Source: an uncultured Erysipelotrichales bacterium | Lineage (GTDB): Bacteria; Bacillota_I; Bacilli_A; Erysipelotrichales; Coprobacillaceae | NCBI GenBank assembly: GCA_910586805.1 | Contig: CAJUJC010000047.1 | Span: 1 to 15,346, forward strand | Direction of reading: 5' to 3' | DNA length: 15,346 nucleotides | In this document: positions 15,282 through 15,346 of the stretch, piece by piece | How the letters are laid out: each line of letters begins with the position of its first letter | Position numbering within the stretch: position 1 is the stretch's first letter | The notes under the pieces: model-generated | Told to the model about the DNA's origin: nothing | Seen by the model: only the letters and a program-made list of their open reading frames with translations | Databases searched by the model: none | Program-made: the position numbers and the translations under genes

Positions 15282-15335
15282 TGTGAAAAAGATTTTTTAT
15301 TCATAAATATTCATATTTATCATATCCCTTTCACA
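15282..15335. repeat. Outer 7-bp inverted repeat flanking the leader palindrome
   Basis: TGTGAAA at 15282-15288 and TTTCACA at 15329-15335 are exact reverse complements enclosing 40 bases that include the 8-bp palindrome. If both arms are transcribed they could form a nested stem just upstream of the ribosome binding site. If transcription starts near 15312, the upstream arm would not be in the RNA and the pair would act only as DNA, for example as two operator arms. Confidence 0.3.
15303..15320. repeat. Perfect 8-bp inverted repeat in the leader/promoter
   Basis: ATAAATAT (15303-15310) and ATATTTAT (15313-15320) are exact reverse complements separated by two bases. The element overlaps the 3' edge of the candidate -10 box, so it could be an operator half-site pair or an RNA hairpin with a four-base loop. 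Palindromes of A and T arise easily in AT-rich DNA, so a function is not established. Confidence 0.4.
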
Positions 15336-15346
15336 AATATAAATCA
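15319..15346 (-). promoter_or_regulatory. Possible sigma-A promoter, -35 element cut by window edge
   Basis: On the minus strand TATGAT (15319-15324) is one mismatch from the -10 consensus TATAAT. A -35 box at 17-base spacing would start one base outside the window; the visible part reads TGATT, which could complete to TTGATT if the missing base is T. Transcription would then begin near 15312, giving a leader of about 50 bases. The region is so AT-rich that chance matches are common, so this is tentative. Confidence 0.35.

Larger units (their letters stand above)
15260..15346. other. Leader/intergenic stretch upstream of the giant gene
   Basis: Apart from the RBS, a possible promoter and two inverted repeats, these 87 bases hold nothing recognisable. 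An in-frame TGA (15311-15313) and an in-frame ATG (15304) lie within it on the minus strand. No neighbour gene is visible, so operon structure upstream cannot be judged. Confidence 0.7.

Noticed and set aside
1..15346. CRISPR array, tRNA/rRNA genes, insertion sequences or an origin
   Set aside because: No short direct repeats with spacers, no tRNA-like cloverleaf, no transposase-like frame and no terminal inverted repeats were seen; the whole span is explained by one coding frame.

Overview
The window holds essentially one thing: the 5' portion of a giant protein-coding gene on the minus strand. Its frame opens at 15259 and stays open, with no in-frame stop, to the left edge of the window. 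That gives 5,086 complete codons plus one base of the next codon, so the real gene is longer. The predicted product starts with a Sec-type signal peptide and continues as a long, acidic, Asn/Asp/Thr/Tyr-rich chain of beta-sandwich-like modules with very few cysteines. It is best described as a giant exported, probably surface-displayed, modular protein (DUF11/TIGR01451-like 'conserved repeat' and adhesin-like architecture). The last visible residues look like the start of an SdrD B-type (Cna-B-like) domain. Any cell-wall anchor would lie beyond the window.

Organism (inference): the DNA is very AT-rich, has a strong GGAGGT ribosome binding site, favours A/T-ending codons including AGA for arginine, and uses the standard code (many TGG, no in-frame TGA). 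This fits a low-GC Bacillota. The style of the protein resembles giant surface proteins of gut Erysipelotrichales/Coprobacillus-like bacteria, but the species cannot be named from this window.

Layout, read 5' to 3' on the minus strand. 15346-15260 is a short leader with a possible promoter, two inverted repeats and the RBS. 15259-15158 encodes the signal peptide. 15157-13895 is a unique N-terminal region, and 13894-13295 a first DUF11-like module. 13294-8069 carries a series of homologous modules of about 185-330 residues, here called R1 to R7; R1 and R2 are clearly alike and the rest diverge progressively and carry Trp/His/Tyr-rich insertions. 8068-6710 is another compound module. 6709-44 is a series of longer DUF11-like modules, several with a 'PIIYD..P' or 'V.D.LP' strand motif and an 'L..G.KI.V.Y' strand motif, separated by aromatic-rich insertions. 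43-2 is the start of the SdrD B-like domain.

There is no second gene, RNA gene, mobile element or CRISPR array. Short open frames on the plus strand and in the other minus frames are shadows of the giant gene. The main interest lies in the size of the gene, the unnamed repeat module in its N-terminal half, the aromatic insertions, and the palindromic leader.
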